From positions 380,806-444,805 of the forward strand of contig CM007338.1 in NCBI GenBank assembly GCA_000333855.2: a stretch of 64,000 nt of DNA, written 5' to 3'. This DNA is from Endotrypanum monterogeii. Taxonomy: Eukaryota; Euglenozoa; Kinetoplastea; Trypanosomatida; Trypanosomatidae. Shown here piece by piece: positions 1 to 9,727 of the stretch. Numbering within the stretch: position 1 is the first letter of the stretch; each line of letters opens with the position of its first letter. Both the position numbers and the translations under genes were made by a program. The notes under the pieces are model-generated. The model was not told where the DNA came from, ran no database searches, and saw only the letters and a list, made by a program, of their open reading frames with translations.

Positions 1-3
1 ACC

Positions 4-1644
4 ATGGCGGATGCGTGTTATCCCTTCACTGTATCGCTGATACAACCCAGCGATGCTGGAGCAGCAGCGTCGCCACCGACGAAGTCAACCGTAACAACTC
101 CTGAAGCCGCGTTCGTACTGCTGGCTGACACGTTTCTCGCTGACTACCCGCATTGGATCGGGGTTCCATCTGACCCAGAATGCTCAGCGGCACGGACACC
201 GTCGTCACGCGTGGTTGAGCGTTGCATATGGGTGGAGGAGCTGCAGCATATCACGCGTCATGTGCGAATACCCATACTCGCCCTCCTGGTCCACCAAGCG
301 ACGCGGCGTCAGCGAGGAAGCCGTATGAATCCCTCGGCCGCTGCAGCTGAGCGTCATCATCTCCTCCGTGCGGTGGCGTCGCACCTGCACATCTATGAGC
401 GATGGACGATGGATCGTGTGTTGTCCCGCCGTGTTCATCAGGTGCAAAGTGTGCTCTGGCCGTTGCTTGCATCGACGGCAGTCGTCAGTTCTCTCCAACA
501 GGCGTACGCACCAGATGCGAAGGTTGTAAGTGCAGCGGACACCTACATTTCTAGTTGCGGCTATGTACTGTGCACGCACCCCTTCTGCGCCGACGTGTTC
601 CCGCTCCTGCGAGTGCCTTGCGCGCTGGCGATGCCTCTGCACGATACCGTGCAAACGCAGTGGTCGTCGCCAGCGAACCCCGTGAGCGAAGAGGTGGGTG
701 AAACACCGACGAGGAGTTTGACCACCTCTTACGTGCCATGGGCGGTTCCCCTACATCTGTCAGGTATGCCAGCAGAACACAATAACCTTATCAATCAGCT
801 TCTACACCGTGAAGCTATCGGGGCTCTGCAACAGGAGCAACACCGGAGGCCTGTGCGCCTCGTTATAGGGAACGAAACCGAAGTGAATGTGAGCTGCGCC
901 GGTGGTGATGGCCTGGGAGTTAGCAAAAAGACTGCCAGTCTCACCAAGGCCCCGCAGCAACAGTCTCGGGCAGGCTTCTATGCCATCAGCGCTTCGAGCA
1001 CAGCGAAAGAAGCGGCTGAAGCGGTCCAGCAGCTGATACTCTCTCGCATGCTCTCCTTGCGCAGAGATGACCTGGACCGTGCCGCCGCTGCGGGTAGCAC
1101 CAGTAGCGTAAGCGGGACACCGTTTCTTGTTATGGGTCACGTGTTCGCGCTGACGTGGGCGCTATGTCAGGAACAGGTTCCCGGGTTCCCTTTTTTCATG
1201 GTCGACGGAAATCCGACGTACGACGGCGGCTTTTCATTTTCGTGGGAAGCTGCACCACAGAATGCGTCTCCGGCCGACTCTGCGCGCACATCGGACTACT
1301 TCCAGGTCTCGCTGGCGCCAGTACCCGTGGCAGCAACCGCGGCTGCAACAGACCCCAGCGCATCAGTGTCTCCAGCCTTTCTCCGGTCAATCTCACAAGT
1401 GCCCTCCGCCTCCAGCCAGGATGGTGGGGCCAGCTTGGAGTCGCGTTTCCGATACGGCGTGAAAGCAGCCACGGGAACGCTCCTGATGAGGGCCACACGG
1501 CTACTTGGGTCTCGACCCTCCGTAGATGTACGAGCAGATACTGGCAGGAGTCACAACCAAAGCACAGGTGCGGACACGACACGGGTTTTGCGATGTGGTG
1601 ATAACTCCGCTGCTGCGACTCCTCGGGTACAATCGCGGCTTTGA
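4..1644 (+). CDS. Hypothetical protein, 546 aa (5' end may be cut)
   Basis: I do not recognise this protein. The ATG at base 4 sits in a good context (ACC before it, G after it), but only three bases lie upstream, so an earlier in-frame start cannot be excluded. The first ~400 residues look globular, with hydrophobic stretches around residues 183-210 (a Cys-containing segment, GYVLCTHPFC) and around 378-388. A motif VDGNPTYDGG follows near residue 400. The last ~120 residues are Ala/Ser/Thr-rich and probably disordered. There is no convincing signal peptide or membrane span. GC-rich codon use matches the neighbouring genes, and it is followed on the same strand by the mu-domain gene. The reading frame is long and closed by a stop, so a real gene is likely; the function is unknown. 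Confidence 0.75.
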   Translation: MADACYPFTVSLIQPSDAGAAASPPTKSTVTTPEAAFVLLADTFLADYPHWIGVPSDPECSAARTPSSRVVERCIWVEELQHITRHVRIPILALLVHQATRRQRGSRMNPSAAAAERHHLLRAVASHLHIYERWTMDRVLSRRVHQVQSVLWPLLASTAVVSSLQQAYAPDAKVVSAADTYISSCGYVLCTHPFCADVFPLLRVPCALAMPLHDTVQTQWSSPANPVSEEVGETPTRSLTTSYVPWAVPLHLSGMPAEHNNLINQLLHREAIGALQQEQHRRPVRLVIGNETEVNVSCAGGDGLGVSKKTASLTKAPQQQSRAGFYAISASSTAKEAAEAVQQLILSRMLSLRRDDLDRAAAAGSTSSVSGTPFLVMGHVFALTWALCQEQVPGFPFFMVDGNPTYDGGFSFSWEAAPQNASPADSARTSDYFQVSLAPVPVAATAAATDPSASVSPAFLRSISQVPSASSQDGGASLESRFRYGVKAATGTLLMRATRLLGSRPSVDVRADTGRSHNQSTGADTTRVLRCGDNSAAATPRVQSRL

Positions 1645-2639
1645 CATGGGTAGGCAGTGCTTGACCCTCCCCCCCCCCCCGCGGGGGAAAAAGGGTGGGG
1701 GGCGGCGTCACGGCTGCATCGCAAGTGTTGTAGAGAAGGAGGCTTGCTCGTCAACCCTAGGACTCTTGAATCAATTATGCGAACGCAAAGGTGCGCTCTG
1801 TACAGCGAGTTTCATGCGTAACCCACAGACGCGCGCGCGCAGTTTTTCACTCGAAACGACTGTGCCCCCTTCTCCTCTGGGTCGACATTTTTTTTATTAT
1901 TATTATTTCCTCATTGCCCATCATCATTTGACATCTCGTCATATATGCCGCACAACTCCTCGGGCATCTCCGGTAACACGAGTCGACTGCGACTGTCTCC
2001 ACACACTCCTGCTCCGCAAGTTCGCTGTCATGTCATGCACCGTAGCGCATCGTGGTGTTCTTGCCCGTGCTAACAAGGCTGTCTAATAGAAACGCTCATC
2101 AGCCCCCGTATCTCCGCGCAGCAACATCGAAAGAAAAAAAGAGAGAGAGAGAGACCAACGAATTTTTCAAAGACACCTTTTTTTTTCGGACGCCATCCCC
2201 CGCCACAGGTACGTATCCCACATCCAAACACGTAACTCGTCGCATGTGCACATAAAACGCATTAATGATATGCATGTATACTCTCGCCTTCAACAGCCAC
2301 TCCTCACCACATCTACTCCTCTTTTTTTGTTGTTGTTGTTGTGTTACATCACGTGATTCCATTTAGATCCTAACCTGTCCTCCTCATGTCGGCCCCTCGG
2401 TCTCTCCCGTCAACCACATCATAAGAAACTGCCACGCATTGTGTGCACATACACACACACACACGCATATATATATATATATATATAGATATATATATAC
2501 GTGTGTATATAGTGATAATAGAATCCCCATTACCGCGTCCCCGCCCAAGAGACAACGTCTTCTCGGGGTCCCGCACAGGTCTGCTTCTCCCCTCCTCCTC
2601 CTCCTTAAATCCTCACCCAGTCGCTGAAATCCCATCTCT
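1645..2639. other. Intergenic spacer with homopolymer and microsatellite tracts
   Basis: No gene is supported here. A C-run flows into G-runs (1667-1702) and includes a 12-base CCCCCGCGGGGG-type palindrome, likely in the 3' UTR of the upstream gene. A T-rich/TTA stretch lies at 1889-1910, a purine run at 2131-2153, and (CA)n passing into (TA)n at about 2449-2510. The spacer ends in a pyrimidine-rich acceptor region for the next gene. Confidence 0.7.
2578..2620 (+). promoter_or_regulatory. Likely trans-splice acceptor of the mu-domain gene
   Basis: A CTCCTCCTCCTCCTT-type pyrimidine tract is followed by CACCCAG, with the AG at 2619-2620, 19 bases before the ATG at 2640. Kinetoplastids add the spliced leader at the first AG after such tracts. 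This is inferred from pattern only. Confidence 0.45.
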
Positions 2640-4241
2640 ATGCAGAGCCCACTGTCGTTAGTGGGCAAGATATCTGCGGCAGTGGTGGCTGGCCTCCTCG
2701 CCTACCGCGGAGTTCGCCTTTATCTCAAAAATGACATCACCATCTACGTTACCGAGGTAATCCACCTGCCTACCAGGGCAGCACACTACTGTGTGCAGTC
2801 GCCATCACGCAACAACAATGCGGACCTGACCCTCAACATTGAGGGTAAGGTAGAGATGGAAACCTGTGTGATGAGCAGCTACCGTTTCCTACTTAAACTC
2901 TCCGGTCACGTGCAGAGCTCTCTGTTCGACACCAACAAAACCGATCTGAAGAAATCGCGCAGCTCACGGCATCGTGTGCTCTCCCTCCAGGCAAGCAACG
3001 AGGCCATGCAGAGCTCTTCTCTAGAGAGCCTCAGCGATAGTTACAGTCTCATAGTCTCCCCTCAAAGCAACAGCAGCCGAAGACACGGGCCGTCGCTTGT
3101 CATCACAGCAGTGGATCCCATTGTAGACGCCTATGAGGCAGATGCCACCGGAACGCTTGCCTTCACGCCGGCATGTGTTGATGACGGTGTCTTATGTCTC
3201 TTCACATGTGTCACCTCCACCCGCGCACCCAACGAAGCGGGTAGTACGTTGAGATATTCCATCCGCGACAACCTAGTCGGGTCATCAAACCCTTCTGTGT
3301 CCAGCCTGCCGCTGTCGGTGGGTGACACGGCCCTCCGCAGTATTTTGGTGCGAAACTGTTTTTTGGAATCGGATAGAGAAGAGACCTACTGCCACCGGCT
3401 GACAATGGAAGTCGAGTTCCTCCGCCCTGTCTTCGGCGCGCGGGTACTCATCCAACTGCCCAACCGCCACTGCAGACTTCTTCGAAGCCACATCGATGGT
3501 GTCGGCAGCGTAAGTCAACTGCCCAACCGGCCACGCGAGTGTGTGTGGGACATCGGCACTGTGTCGGAGGCGATGTGCGCTGTCTACGAGGACGACACCC
3601 CTCCTTTACGAGTGACGGAAGAAGCTATCCACGAGTACCCGATGCCAGGTGCCATCGTCCCCGTAGCATTGTCGCCAGTCACAGCGAAGTCGCTGGCAAA
3701 GTTAGAACTGATCTTCAAGCAGGCCCCACCAGCCCTCTTCTTCGGCGAGGAGTATGAGGAGAAGGCGTCGACGAACAGCGACGATGAAGACGATGACAAT
3801 AATAATGATAATACTAAGAATATAAGATGTAGCAGCGTCGGTTACAAGATGTCACAGAAGCGGCTTTGCCAGTCAGCTACCGGGAGAGCACTAGCGGCTA
3901 CGGATAGCTCACGTCGTGCTCGCAAGCGCAAGGAGCGGGCACGTAAGGCGAATGAGAAATCCTCCCGCATCGAAGAAATCAAAAACAGCAGCGGGGTGCT
4001 GGATGCCGAGGGCGAAGATGTTCCCACCGTAGAGCTCATATTTAGCGTGAACCAGCTGCTCTCCGGGACATCAGTGAAAAAGCTTCAGATTGTCGAGGAG
4101 CGGTCGAACTGGGTACCTCGCAGCCGGATAGACCGCCACATCTTCCGTCGGATAATGCCCGGTCTGGAGAAGCTGAAGCTAAGGAAATACGCGCATTACA
4201 CCACATGGCTCGTGCAACCGGTGGAGGTTGCACGACTGTAG
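2640..4241 (+). CDS. Mu-homology-domain protein (adaptor medium-chain-like) with N-terminal anchor
   Basis: This 533-residue protein resembles the C-terminal mu-homology domain of clathrin adaptor medium subunits. Residues ~31-90 (ITIYVTEVIHL, then LTLNIEGKVEMET) match the opening strands of that domain. Residues ~261-310 (RPVFGARVLIQLP ... CVWDIGTVSEA) match its middle. VELIFSVNQLLSG near 463 and the closing KYAHYTTWL match its last strands. There is no longin domain. Residues 9-27 instead form a hydrophobic stretch that could be a membrane anchor. An acidic Asp/Asn insert (~380-392) and a basic stretch RRARKRKERARK (~425-436) interrupt the domain. It could be a divergent AP mu subunit, a stonin-like cargo adaptor or a lineage-specific trafficking factor. 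Family assignment comes from motif recall, not a profile search. Confidence 0.5.
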   Translation: MQSPLSLVGKISAAVVAGLLAYRGVRLYLKNDITIYVTEVIHLPTRAAHYCVQSPSRNNNADLTLNIEGKVEMETCVMSSYRFLLKLSGHVQSSLFDTNKTDLKKSRSSRHRVLSLQASNEAMQSSSLESLSDSYSLIVSPQSNSSRRHGPSLVITAVDPIVDAYEADATGTLAFTPACVDDGVLCLFTCVTSTRAPNEAGSTLRYSIRDNLVGSSNPSVSSLPLSVGDTALRSILVRNCFLESDREETYCHRLTMEVEFLRPVFGARVLIQLPNRHCRLLRSHIDGVGSVSQLPNRPRECVWDIGTVSEAMCAVYEDDTPPLRVTEEAIHEYPMPGAIVPVALSPVTAKSLAKLELIFKQAPPALFFGEEYEEKASTNSDDEDDDNNNDNTKNIRCSSVGYKMSQKRLCQSATGRALAATDSSRRARKRKERARKANEKSSRIEEIKNSSGVLDAEGEDVPTVELIFSVNQLLSGTSVKKLQIVEERSNWVPRSRIDRHIFRRIMPGLEKLKLRKYAHYTTWLVQPVEVARL

Positions 4242-4924
4242 CACCACCACTACCCGAGCGCACCTCGGGCAACTACTACTACTACTACTACCACCACCAC
4301 CCCCGCCCCGACACAAGAACCCTATACGCAGTCACTCTCTCGTTGGGGGGAGATGAGGGAGGGGAGGGGTCGATCAAGAAAAGCTCTCCGATGAATTAGA
4401 GGGAATCGTGCTTGTTGTATGTTCATTACGTCTTGTTCTCTTATTTGAGAGGAGGGTATTCTTTTCTTATATTTTTTTTTAATTATTCGACCTTCTCGGG
4501 GCCTCGAAACTTGACAGACAGCCCCATATCTGTTTGTGTGTGGGTTGTGGAGCCCTCCCTCCCTCCTCTTTTGTATGAGCCTCACAGCGGATCGAAAGCC
4601 CCATCATCATCACGTCTCCAGCCTCATTCATCTTTCTATCCTTAGCCTCGGGGAGAAGGGGGGAGGGGCTGCTCCCATGCACGTGTTACGAGCTGAAATG
4701 CGATTCGCCCCGGTATTGCAGCCCAGTGTCTTTACCCTCACCCCCACTCATGCCCACATAATACATCCTTCCCCCCCCCCCCGCCCGACCTGTATCCCGC
4801 AAATGGATCGGCGTATACGTGGGAGCCTCACCCAACTCATGCATGGGAACTCGCCCTTGATCACAGAGAGGAAACAAGGCCCCCACAGAGGCAGTGCAGA
4901 CATAGGGAATCAGAATATACTTAA

Positions 4925-4964
<40 letters not shown>

Positions 4965-5418
4965 ATGTGTATTTGAATTGTAAGAACCTGGCAAGCTGAT
5001 GTCGGCTATGTGAATGAGAAATACTGAGAAACTGATGACAAGGGAAGTGTAGAGATGTCGCAAGGGGAGAGAAGGAGGGGCACGGGGGAGGGGAAAGAGG
5101 TTCTGTTCAGAATCTCCAGCGGACGGTAGAGTGGGTCTGCAGCATTACTTCGAAAGAATGAGTATTGGTTGTCTTATTACATTCGATTACCTAAAACATA
5201 CAAAATTTATATTTTCTTTTTTTTTTAAGGATACATTAGCCTACTCCCCCCTTCTCTCCCTCTCGTTAGGCGATAATGGAACGAATGGCGAAGTATGTCA
5301 ACCTTCAGCAGAGTCTACTCCCAACCCCCTTCACTACACTTCATCCTGTGCCTACTCTATTATCCCTTCTGCGCAAGCGGAGCACCTCTGAGGGTGCTTG
5401 TTATCCTTTATTGCAACC
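4242..5418. other. Intergenic spacer
   Basis: No gene is supported. It holds a (CTA)n/(CCA)n stretch at 4271-4305, T-rich tracts, a C-run at 4770-4783 and a (TA)n tract passing into TG at about 4928-4972. Pyrimidine tracts at its right end serve the WD40-cyclophilin gene. Confidence 0.7.
5241..5377 (+). promoter_or_regulatory. Two candidate splice acceptors before the WD40-cyclophilin gene
   Basis: A pyrimidine tract (5241-5267) ends in TTAG at 5269; a second, weaker one ends in CAAG at 5377. Using the first would place an ATG at 5276 in the leader, out of frame and running past the real start at 5419. Using the second removes it, so 5377 is the more natural site for efficient translation. 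Confidence 0.35.
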
Positions 5419-8400
5419 ATGGCATCTTACGAGAGTAGCGACGAGGAAAACGAAGACTTCAGCCCGGTTATCCCGTCGGCGGCGATCGCTGCCTCTGCAG
5501 CGACCGCTGCTGCAACTGCTACCGCACCCACGTCAGCACTGGATGACACAGATGTCACTTCACCAGTGCTCAAGAAGGAGAAAAAAGACGACAGCGGGTC
5601 GCGATGCACGGCAACCGCAACCATCGACTCGGCAACAGCAGCAAGTGCGATTGATTCTCTGCAGAGAGCGCAAGACGCACCCGAAGTCATGTGGGAACGC
5701 TATCGCCGGCAGCAGCTGCCGAGCGCTCCTCTGTACGAGCGCAGCTTCTTGCACACCTCCCTGCAAGACGCGCACGATGCCCTATCCACATCCTCCCACA
5801 ACACATCATCTCCCATGGAAGCCCAGGCGATACACGATGTATGTGTTCACCTCGACCCTCTCGGTGCTCTGATTGCTACGGTCGATTCAGTGGGTGCGGT
5901 GCGTATTTGGCGGAAGCTGCCGCGAGGTCTCTTTCTGATCACGGAATTGGATAAAGTCTTCCCGCCGATTCCCGGGGCGACCTCTGGCCACGGGCAGCTC
6001 ACTCGGCACCATTACTGGGCACACGCCTACACGGCACTTCAGACTCTGGTGTTCGTGCGCGTGGAGGAAGAATGGGAAATGAATCTCGACAGCCATGTGC
6101 ATCGCACCGAGGTAGACCATAACAACCCCATATCGCTCACCTCTAAGGTCAGGGCACCACTTGGCACGGTACGAGTGCATGTGCGTCAAGTAAACCCTGT
6201 CACACTGACTGTGGAGGAGCGCGACACCCTCACCTTTCAGGTCCCGGTACAGCGAGTCGTCTCCGCCGCGGCAGCGGCAGTGGAGTCAACGCCTCACGGG
6301 CACAACGGCGGCTGGAAACGCCTGCAGAACAATAGCTCCATGCAAGCCGATGCGTGCTTGACTCTGCAAACCTCCCTCGCCTACACGCGTCGGCCATTCT
6401 TTCTCACACATCAGTACGCACCTCACATCGCCTTCTTCGTAACGCTGCCGCCGTCGCCAACAGCCTCTGGCTTAACGAGCGGGGGCAACGGCGTAGTCCT
6501 CTGTCCCTGCTTTGCACCCGCCATGTCGATGGACCGCCGCTCCTGTCATGGTGCAGGCGGTGCTCGCAACTGCACCCCCACCCGACTCAGTGTAGCGAAC
6601 ATTATTGTAGCGTGTGCGCAGCAGGGATCAGGTCTGGAGCGGAACGGCTCGTCTGCTTGCGTTCTGGTCGATGCGGCGGGTGTTGTGGACTACTGCACCA
6701 TCGAGCCAGCGATCGGCTCACCGGAGGCAACGACGGCGGGAGGACTGACTCTGAAAGTAATTGCAGGCCTTGCGGCGGTGCCACCCATGTCTCACGAGGC
6801 GCGCGTGTGGCGCCAGTGGATCCGCTTCGATCGTCGTCAGCGCACCGGTTTTTTCAGTCTGGTACAAGACTGCCAGCAGGCCCTCAAGACGCTCAAGGAA
6901 AGCGAAGTTGCAGCGACAGCGGACAAACCACCTGTCACCCATACCGCCGCCGATGTGCAGGTGCTGCCGGCAGCTGTGCAACTCACCTCTGACGGCCGAT
7001 ACGTGATCGTGTGGAGTTTCCGGTGTTTGCGCGTCGCGGCGAGGTCAAATGAGCCCGTCTCACGCATACCATCCACCCAACGGTGTTACGATGTAACCCT
7101 TGAGTTGTGCTTGCATCTGCTAGACTTTGGGACGGGTCTGTGCATCGGCAGGCACACCGAGCCCATCGGGGTCTTTGCGACGAGTGAAGATGTTACCCTC
7201 CGTGATTCAGAGTGGGCCCGCTACCTCAAGGCCCGCAGCAACCTTCTGTCCCTTCACCTGCATGTGGAGCCGTCGTCGGCTGCGAAGAACCAGTTCTATA
7301 TCATGCTTCCTGAGGTACCGTGGGAACAGCTCCTTGGTGTCGGCACCGTATCGCGCGACGCGTTGAAGGCGACGACAACGCCAGTTGTCGGACGCGTCGT
7401 GTACGTATATGAAGTAACTCTCGAGACAGCCGCGTCCTCGACCAGGAATGAACAAGTCTTTGCTACAGTGCGGCGCACTCCACACCAGCCAGGTGAATGG
7501 GAGGCAATCGTCAGGAGGGGTGAAGATCGCCTCTGGCAGGAATCGCACCATAGTGGCCATGAAGCCAGCAGAGCTCAGTGTGGCGCTAGTTTAGCGACAA
7601 CTGATCCACTATTGGGGGTGCTGTACCTCCGCTCTCCCAACGAATGCACCACAACTCCCCAGAACGGGAACCACACACACGATGACACCCACGCCCACGG
7701 AAGGTTGGACGCTGTGAGGCACGCAGGTCTCGAAGTATGTCGGGCCCCGCTGCTGCTGCTTCGCCGCGCGGTGACCGCGTCCCAGGATTTGAAGAACCTC
7801 GTCGCCGCCTCACCCGTCGGGGCTGCCTTGGGGGCAGACGCGCGCAAGCATCTTTTTGTGGCCCCCACGATGAACGACAGCTCCTTTGGCGCGGCATCTG
7901 GAGAAACGCTGTTGCTCTCCTCCAGTGTCGACGTGTCCTCAACTGCGCTGCTGGTATACTCCAGCGAATCCCCCTGGGGGAGTGCCGCTGTGGGACGGAT
8001 CCTCTCCGAGGCTACGACGTCTGAGACAGAGGAAGGATCGACTGAGGAAGTGCTCCGTCATCAGCAGCAGCTGAAGAAAGAATACTGGGTCAAGGCGCTG
8101 CGTGACCTACACCGTAGTCGAGACGACGCGTGTGGAACGCTTCTGCTGGCAACGGTGGCACCACAGTGCTCAAGCACCGTGCCAGTTCCTGAAAATCGAA
8201 CCGAAGCGAGCACCACGGACCCTACAGACACTGCGGACCAGGCGAACGGCGGCGACGGCAGCAGAGATGAGGGCCAGCCAGAGAAGAAATTGGAATCAAG
8301 CGCAACAACCGTATCGAGAGTCACCGCAGCGAAGAGAGCCACACCTGTGACAGACGCAGCAGCGGAGGTGCGTATCTTGCTCAAGGATGTCCTCCCGACT

Positions 8401-8925
8401 CTCGACGCATCTTCACCGCCGGTAGCACTTGTGCACGTGAGAGGCTACGGCCCTATCCGACTGCATCTACTCCCGCACATTGCGCCATTGGCAACTGAGA
8501 GCTTTCTCCGATTGGCACGGCGCCACTACTACGACCGGCTCACCTTCCACAGAATCATTCCAGCAGCAATTGTGCAAGGCGGATGCCCTCGTGGTGATGG
8601 AACCGGTGGCGAGAGCGCCTTCGCGAACGGGGCGCCATTCGCTGACGAAGGCCTGACATTATTTCCATTTTTTTCCCATACGGCGAACCCGCTGTGCTGC
8701 TGGCTGTGCATGGCTAATGCAGGACCCAACACGAATGGCTCACAGTTCTTCTTTACCGTACCGGGCGGTGAGGAGATGTCGTGGCTAAACGCGCGCCACA
8801 CTGTGTTTGGCTACGCCGTAGAGGGGCTCGACGTGGTGCGCGCCATGAGCATGGCAGCGCGTGACAGTGAAGACAGGCCCCTCTCACCCATTATTATTGA
8901 GCGGGTGGATGTTCTACCCGTCTAG
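5419..8925 (+). CDS. WD40-repeat cyclophilin (PPWD1-like peptidyl-prolyl isomerase)
   Basis: The 1168-residue product has the PPWD1 layout: N-terminal WD40 propeller, C-terminal cyclophilin. After an acidic, Ala-rich leader, LPSAPLYERSF (~100-110) matches the hallmark LPSA-x-x-YERS of the family. WD blades follow, for example residues ~137-166 ending in VRIWRKL. A long, partly disordered middle separates these from the cyclophilin domain (~1005-1168). That domain keeps FHRII with the catalytic Arg (R1045), a Gln at QGG, MANAGPNTNGSQFFFT, and WLNARHTVFG. The position equal to Phe60 of cyclophilin A is Ala. PPWD1 proteins are nuclear and spliceosome-associated in animals; a nuclear RNA-processing role is inferred here. 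The ATG at 5419 is chosen for its ACC context and the family-like N-terminus MASYESSDEE. At 1168 residues it is much longer than the usual ~650, because of inserts. Confidence 0.9.
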   Translation: MASYESSDEENEDFSPVIPSAAIAASAATAAATATAPTSALDDTDVTSPVLKKEKKDDSGSRCTATATIDSATAASAIDSLQRAQDAPEVMWERYRRQQLPSAPLYERSFLHTSLQDAHDALSTSSHNTSSPMEAQAIHDVCVHLDPLGALIATVDSVGAVRIWRKLPRGLFLITELDKVFPPIPGATSGHGQLTRHHYWAHAYTALQTLVFVRVEEEWEMNLDSHVHRTEVDHNNPISLTSKVRAPLGTVRVHVRQVNPVTLTVEERDTLTFQVPVQRVVSAAAAAVESTPHGHNGGWKRLQNNSSMQADACLTLQTSLAYTRRPFFLTHQYAPHIAFFVTLPPSPTASGLTSGGNGVVLCPCFAPAMSMDRRSCHGAGGARNCTPTRLSVANIIVACAQQGSGLERNGSSACVLVDAAGVVDYCTIEPAIGSPEATTAGGLTLKVIAGLAAVPPMSHEARVWRQWIRFDRRQRTGFFSLVQDCQQALKTLKESEVAATADKPPVTHTAADVQVLPAAVQLTSDGRYVIVWSFRCLRVAARSNEPVSRIPSTQRCYDVTLELCLHLLDFGTGLCIGRHTEPIGVFATSEDVTLRDSEWARYLKARSNLLSLHLHVEPSSAAKNQFYIMLPEVPWEQLLGVGTVSRDALKATTTPVVGRVVYVYEVTLETAASSTRNEQVFATVRRTPHQPGEWEAIVRRGEDRLWQESHHSGHEASRAQCGASLATTDPLLGVLYLRSPNECTTTPQNGNHTHDDTHAHGRLDAVRHAGLEVCRAPLLLLRRAVTASQDLKNLVAASPVGAALGADARKHLFVAPTMNDSSFGAASGETLLLSSSVDVSSTALLVYSSESPWGSAAVGRILSEATTSETEEGSTEEVLRHQQQLKKEYWVKALRDLHRSRDDACGTLLLATVAPQCSSTVPVPENRTEASTTDPTDTADQANGGDGSRDEGQPEKKLESSATTVSRVTAAKRATPVTDAAAEVRILLKDVLPTLDASSPPVALVHVRGYGPIRLHLLPHIAPLATESFLRLARRHYYDRLTFHRIIPAAIVQGGCPRGDGTGGESAFANGAPFADEGLTLFPFFSHTANPLCCWLCMANAGPNTNGSQFFFTVPGGEEMSWLNARHTVFGYAVEGLDVVRAMSMAARDSEDRPLSPIIIERVDVLPV

Positions 8926-9225
8926 CAGCGGCGTCAACAGCGATTCGGACAAGGAAGGCAGGGAATTGTGTGTGTGTGTGTGGAGGAGGGGATATGTGCT
9001 CCTACCAGGGATGGTTGTGTTTCCGCTCACGTGCGCGTGAACGATGGCCATCACATCCTGCATATACAGATCTGTCCATGTGAAGAGAAGAAAGGATGTG
9101 TCGCTGTGAAAGCGTACCGTGTGAGCCTCAGGAGATAACTGATGGTGCCTGTGGACTGTGGCATACACGTGAAGAAAAAGCGTTAAAAAAAAACATAATG
9201 CAACGGAGGAAGCACTACAAACAGC

Positions 9226-9274
<49 letters not shown>

Positions 9275-9727
9275 ATGTCGACTAACAGAGAGGGCAACAG
9301 CTACTGCCCTTCTTCCCCCATCTGTAGACATACCACTACTATCGGGGAGTCGCGGGAACATAAAAGAGTTTTTCACCTCAAGTCTTCTGTTCCCCTCATT
9401 TCATGATCACGTTGACTCTCGGTGATCCTTCCCCCTTTACATGGCCACGACGTTTGTACACACACACACACCACTTCACTCAATGTGCTTGTTATTCTAC
9501 CCTCCTGGAATACATCCTACCTGTTCTGATAAAAAGATATCAATCATCGAACACATACATACGTATCCTACCACTGCTCTCTTTTATATTCTCCACTCAT
9601 TTTTTTTTATTTGTTTGTTTTGCCGCTGTCGCGCTCTGCCTTGAAATCTATCAAGGTGCACCTCATCGACCCACAGTCCTCCTTGACTCCCCCCTCCCCC
9701 TCCCCCCCCCACATGCACCCATCCAAT
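8926..9727. other. Intergenic spacer
   Basis: No gene is seen. It contains (TA)n passing into (GT)n at about 9229-9276, a short CA run near 9460, a T-rich tract at 9600-9620 and a C-rich tract at 9686-9711, the last two probably splice signals for Rab7. Confidence 0.7.
9600..9655 (+). promoter_or_regulatory. Likely trans-splice acceptor of Rab7
   Basis: A T-rich tract (9600-9620) and further pyrimidines lead to TCAAG, with the AG at 9654-9655, about 70 bases before the start. A second C-rich tract (9686-9711) sits closer but has no clear AG before the ATG. Confidence 0.35.

Noticed and set aside
1526..2086. 186-codon + strand frame overlapping the end of the first gene
   Set aside because: It shares bases with the first gene in another frame and then crosses homopolymers in the spacer; a shadow frame.
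8926..9297. Reverse-strand frame with His/Thr and Tyr/Ile repeats after the cyclophilin gene
   Set aside because: Its content is translation of (GT)n and (TA)n microsatellites. All real genes here are on the + strand.
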